Below are positions 5,616 to 8,438 of a stretch of 8,438 nucleotides of DNA, piece after piece. A program made the translations under genes and the position numbers. Below the pieces are notes generated by a model. The model had not been told where the DNA came from, made no database searches, and worked only from the letters and a program-made list of their open reading frames with translations. Where the stretch lies: assembly GCA_016930735.1 (NCBI GenBank), contig JAFGGF010000022.1:1-8438 (forward strand). The letters run 5' to 3'. Every line of letters starts with the position of its first letter. The stretch's first letter is position 1. Origin of the DNA: Prolixibacteraceae bacterium (GTDB taxonomy: Bacteria > Bacteroidota > Bacteroidia > Bacteroidales > Prolixibacteraceae).

Positions 5616-6962
5616 CTATTTCCCAACTGCGATCAAATAATTTAATGTCCTGAAATAGATCATTCCTTCTGTAATTGCCGGTGTTGTCATAAATATATCG
5701 TTAAGCGGATTTTCAGCCAGTAATTTATACTCGGGTCCTGCCTGAATTACATAGATGATCCCGTTATCGTCACCAAAGTAAATTTTCCCGTCGGCACCCA
5801 CCGGCGATGATGTATAACTGTTCCCTGATCCGGCTTTTTCATTGTATATGGTTTCACCGGTTAATGCATTGTAACAGGATAGCGAACCATTCCAGCCGGC
5901 ATTGTACAAATAATCACCCATTAAAAGCATGGTTCCCATGTATGAACCACCACGAGGTACACTCCAGACTACGTAATCATTTGAATTTTCATCTTCTTTT
6001 AATGTAATATCGCCTACTGCATTTGATTTGATTGCCAATATGGGTGATTGCCTTCCGTGAGCACTGTTAAAATAAACCATATTGTGACCGGTAATGGGCG
6101 TGGGTATCTGAATGTCGCCACCACCTGACATGTGCCAGATTTCTTCTCCGGTTTTATAATCATACCCGCCACGCTGTTTATACCCGTTTAAAGCAATCCT
6201 TGTTTTATTATCATCAAAATAAATGGTTGGAGTGCACCATCCGGGGTATTCATCCCGTTCTTTTTTCCAGATTTCTTTTCCGGTTTTAACATCGAAAGCA
6301 GCAACAAATGAATTCTCCATAACATCGTTCTGAATAATTACCACTCCATCATAAATAATAGGGGAACTGGCATATTCCCATTCAGCATTGGGGACAGCAA
6401 AAAAAACAGCTTTCAACACTCCGAAATCCTTTTTCCATTGCAAATCTCCATTCATATTGTAACAATACAATCCTTCTGATCCAAAAAATGAAACTACAAA
6501 TTCGCCATCGGTAGCTACGGTACAATTGGCATGGGTTGATTTTGGATGACGTTTTTGTTTGGGAATTCCTGTACAGGAAGTTTGTTCCCAAATTAAATCG
6601 CCCGTATTTTTATTATAACATAAAACTTTCCATTCGTGAACCGAGTTATCTTCAACAGAACCGATTGACCCGAAAATTCCTGTTGCAAGCCCAGAACTGT
6701 CAGCAAGGCTGACTGCGGTAGTTATAAACAGCTTATTATCCCAGATTACCGGGCTTGATAATCCAAGTCCCGGAACTTTGACTTTCCATTTGATATTTTC
6801 ACCTGCTTCAGCATCCCAGTTATCTGGCAGGTTAGCTGCATTTAAAACTCCACTGGCAAAATATCCTCTGTACGACGGCCACTGCCTTCCAGTATTTTCA
6901 GGTTGCGACCTGGCAATAAAACAGGTCAAAACAAATAATAAAAGGATAGTTCGTTTTAACAT
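5616..6962 (-). CDS. Secreted PQQ-like beta-propeller repeat protein
   Basis: This 448-residue protein starts with a Sec signal peptide: two basic residues, a hydrophobic core (ILLLFVL) and a likely cleavage near ARS-Q at residue 19/20. The cysteine at 14 has no proper lipobox, so a soluble exported protein is more likely than a lipoprotein. The mature part opens with QWPSYRG...SGV and PGLGLSSPVIWDNKLFITTA, typical of large PQQ-like propeller proteins found in Bacteroidota and Planctomycetota. Propeller blades are visible as repeated Y-N-x-x-T-G-x-x-x-W motifs, including residues 111-126, 219-233, 267-277 and 361-373. Such proteins are propeller scaffolds; quinone binding or enzymatic activity is not shown by the sequence. 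It is convergent with the operon, with 25 bases between stop codons and no hairpin terminator, and is divergent from the oxidoreductase to its right. Its substrate is unknown. Confidence 0.88.
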   Translation of the reverse strand: MLKRTILLLFVLTCFIARSQPENTGRQWPSYRGYFASGVLNAANLPDNWDAEAGENIKWKVKVPGLGLSSPVIWDNKLFITTAVSLADSSGLATGIFGSIGSVEDNSVHEWKVLCYNKNTGDLIWEQTSCTGIPKQKRHPKSTHANCTVATDGEFVVSFFGSEGLYCYNMNGDLQWKKDFGVLKAVFFAVPNAEWEYASSPIIYDGVVIIQNDVMENSFVAAFDVKTGKEIWKKERDEYPGWCTPTIYFDDNKTRIALNGYKQRGGYDYKTGEEIWHMSGGGDIQIPTPITGHNMVYFNSAHGRQSPILAIKSNAVGDITLKEDENSNDYVVWSVPRGGSYMGTMLLMGDYLYNAGWNGSLSCYNALTGETIYNEKAGSGNSYTSSPVGADGKIYFGDDNGIIYVIQAGPEYKLLAENPLNDIFMTTPAITEGMIYFRTLNYLIAVGK

Positions 6963-7280
6963 AGCAGTTGATTTTATTGATTTCTGCCGGGAAGATACAA
7001 ATAATACAAATCAGCAATTATATAAAGTCATAAAATCGACCTATTCTTTAATACTTTTTAAATCAAAACGACTGGGATTGGCATTACATCATTCGGAAAT
7101 ATGTTTAAAATTTCAAATTATATAAGTAAAATTTATCCAAATAAATAATTAACAAACATAAATTTTAATTAACCGCTGCTTTTTGTAACTTAACACAGCA
7201 ATTTCAGATATTACCGAAGAGGCATTGTAAATGACTTTTAAAATATAGGATATTAACCGAACTTGTTTAAACTGATTAAC
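6963..7280. other. Divergent intergenic region of 318 bases without a gene
   Basis: This AT-rich gap separates the start of the beta-propeller gene (minus strand) from the start of the oxidoreductase gene (plus strand), so it should contain promoters in both directions. I found no full match to the TTTG / TAnnTTTG Bacteroidota promoter on either strand at the preferred spacing. I also found no hairpin, riboswitch or RNA gene. An open frame spanning 6778-7125 on the plus strand is not credible: it lies mostly antisense to the propeller's signal peptide and N-terminus. Confidence 0.6.
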
Positions 7281-8438
7281 ATGAAAAAAAAATCTAACTT
7301 AACCAGAAGAGAATTTGTTGGCACTGCAGCATCTGCAGCTGCTTTTACAGTAGTCCCACGACATGTCCTTGGGGGACTGAATTTTGTTGCTCCCAACGAT
7401 AAACTTAATGTTGCATATATTGGATGCGGGACACAGGGTTTGCGTGAGATGGCATCATTAATAAGAAATCCTAAAATTCAAATTACATCGGTTTGTGACC
7501 CTAATAAATTCAGTACAAATTACGTTGACTGGTCACTGAATGAAATAAAAAACCTGGTCAGAAGAGTTACTGAAGAACATTCATGGGGTGAGAATTTTAA
7601 TGGTATACCAGGTGGCAGAGATGTTGGACAGGAGCTTGTGGAAAAGTATTACAGCAAACAGACCGGCAAAACCTACAGATGTGCATCTTATAACGATTTC
7701 AGGGAACAACTGGAAAAAGAAAAGGATATTGATGCCGTAAAAGTAATGACGCCTGACCATCTGCATGCACCTGTTTCGATAGCTGCCATGAAAAAAGGCA
7801 AACATGTTGTCATTCACAAACCCATTGCCAACCGGATGCACGAAGCAATGCTGACTATTGACACTGCAAAAAAAACAGGAGTACGGACACACCTGCTTGC
7901 CTACAGTAAACGCAGTGGATATGGACTGGCTTTGGATTGGATCAAAAAAGGGCATATAGGGAATTTGAAAGAAATCCATAACTGGTCGAACCGCCCGGTT
8001 TGGCCGCAATGGCCTGCAAATCCAACAGATAAGGTTGAAATTCCGAAAGATCTTGACTGGCAACTCTGGCTGGGGCCTGTACCTGACCGTCCGTACCACC
8101 CGAATTATACCAATGCAGTTTTCCGCGGCTGGTACGATTTTGGAGGCGGAAGTATTGCCGATATGGGGCATTACAGCCTGTGGCCCTTATTCCTCGAATT
8201 TGGAATAAATACTGCTCCTCTCAGTGCACAGGCATATGGTACAACAACCTGTAAAATTGAAAACCATGTTAGTATGGGTGAAAATGCCAATGTTGCTTTC
8301 CCGTATTCCTGCATGGTTCAGTTTAATTTCCCTGAACAAAAGGTATTGCCGGCTTTTAAATTGTTCTGGTACGACGGAGGGATCAAACCTGCCCTTCCTG
8401 ATGAACTGGACGCAATAAATGAAGACCTCCCCCGCGAA
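7281..8438 (+). CDS. Tat-exported Gfo/Idh/MocA family oxidoreductase (3' end outside window)
   Basis: The frame is open for 386 codons to the last base of the window, so the stop codon is missing. The N-terminus is a twin-arginine signal: LTRREFVGTAA with R9-R10, then an alanine-rich hydrophobic stretch, so the folded protein is probably exported with its cofactor. The Rossmann domain follows with the NAD(P)-binding motif G48-C-G50-T-Q-G53 in VAYIGCGTQG. TPDHLHAPVSIAAMKKGKHV and IHKPIAN follow; K180 and P181 correspond to the family's EKP active-site motif, with histidine in place of glutamate. The second alpha/beta domain begins near residue 200 and includes GGGSIADMGHYS (D294, H297). Proteins of this secreted subgroup are common in Bacteroidota and usually act on sugars or sugar derivatives. 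The window ends in the substrate-binding domain, and the exact substrate cannot be read from it. The ATG at 7281 is chosen because it gives the complete Tat signal. Confidence 0.93.
   Translation, partial: MKKKSNLTRREFVGTAASAAAFTVVPRHVLGGLNFVAPNDKLNVAYIGCGTQGLREMASLIRNPKIQITSVCDPNKFSTNYVDWSLNEIKNLVRRVTEEHSWGENFNGIPGGRDVGQELVEKYYSKQTGKTYRCASYNDFREQLEKEKDIDAVKVMTPDHLHAPVSIAAMKKGKHVVIHKPIANRMHEAMLTIDTAKKTGVRTHLLAYSKRSGYGLALDWIKKGHIGNLKEIHNWSNRPVWPQWPANPTDKVEIPKDLDWQLWLGPVPDRPYHPNYTNAVFRGWYDFGGGSIADMGHYSLWPLFLEFGINTAPLSAQAYGTTTCKIENHVSMGENANVAFPYSCMVQFNFPEQKVLPAFKLFWYDGGIKPALPDELDAINEDLPRE

Noticed and set aside
6778..7125. 115-codon open frame on the plus strand
   Set aside because: More than half is antisense to the signal peptide and N-terminus of the propeller protein, and the rest runs into AT-rich intergenic DNA with no domain signal.
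7581..8171. 196-codon open frame on the minus strand
   Set aside because: It is antisense to the Gfo/Idh/MocA gene, which has the NAD-binding and HKP motifs in the plus-strand frame.

Overview
The window looks like chromosomal DNA of a Bacteroidota member, probably a Bacteroidales/Marinilabiliales-type environmental or gut lineage. The reasons are the AT-rich composition, the lack of Shine-Dalgarno sequences before well-supported starts, a TAnnTTTG-type -7 element, and the pairing of a secreted PQQ-like beta-propeller protein with a Tat-exported Gfo/Idh/MocA oxidoreductase. The assignment is inference; no rRNA or other marker gene is present.

Left region (1-1282, minus strand). A PadR-family repressor gene (895-1233) overlaps by 8 bases a gene for a three-helix membrane protein (195-902) that resembles the membrane partners often encoded with PadR regulators. 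Beyond it lies the first 31 codons of another protein (1-95), perhaps a DUF5687/ABC-type membrane protein. A near-perfect 31-bp palindrome (1252-1282) sits just upstream of the padR start and is a good autoregulatory operator candidate. An 8-mer from it recurs at 140-147, inside an inverted repeat in front of the 1-95 gene.

Intergenic region (1283-1653). No gene is apparent. It holds hairpins and stretches that look like interspersed Bacteroidota repeat sequence, then a possible promoter for the operon on its right.

Central operon (1654-5590, plus strand). Five tightly packed genes (gaps of 1, 5, 11 and 8 bases) encode a 3-hydroxyacyl-CoA dehydrogenase-like protein (FkbK type), a free acyl carrier protein (FkbJ type), an acyl-CoA dehydrogenase-like protein (FkbI type), an FkbH-type HAD glyceryl transferase/phosphatase, and a NeuD/PglD-type left-handed beta-helix acyltransferase. 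The first four match the gene set that makes the ACP-bound hydroxymalonyl precursor of methoxymalonyl-ACP in polyketide pathways such as FK506/FK520. No polyketide synthase, O-methyltransferase or ligase lies in the window. The simplest reading is a stand-alone route from a glycolytic bisphosphoglycerate to an ACP-bound three-carbon hydroxyacyl unit, which the last protein may transfer to a sugar or other amine/hydroxyl acceptor. This is the most interesting part of the window.

Right region (5616-8438). A Sec-exported PQQ-like beta-propeller protein (minus strand, convergent with the operon) is divergent from a Tat-exported Gfo/Idh/MocA oxidoreductase (plus strand) that runs off the end. Both are predicted to act outside the cytoplasm and look like a carbohydrate-related module unrelated to the operon.
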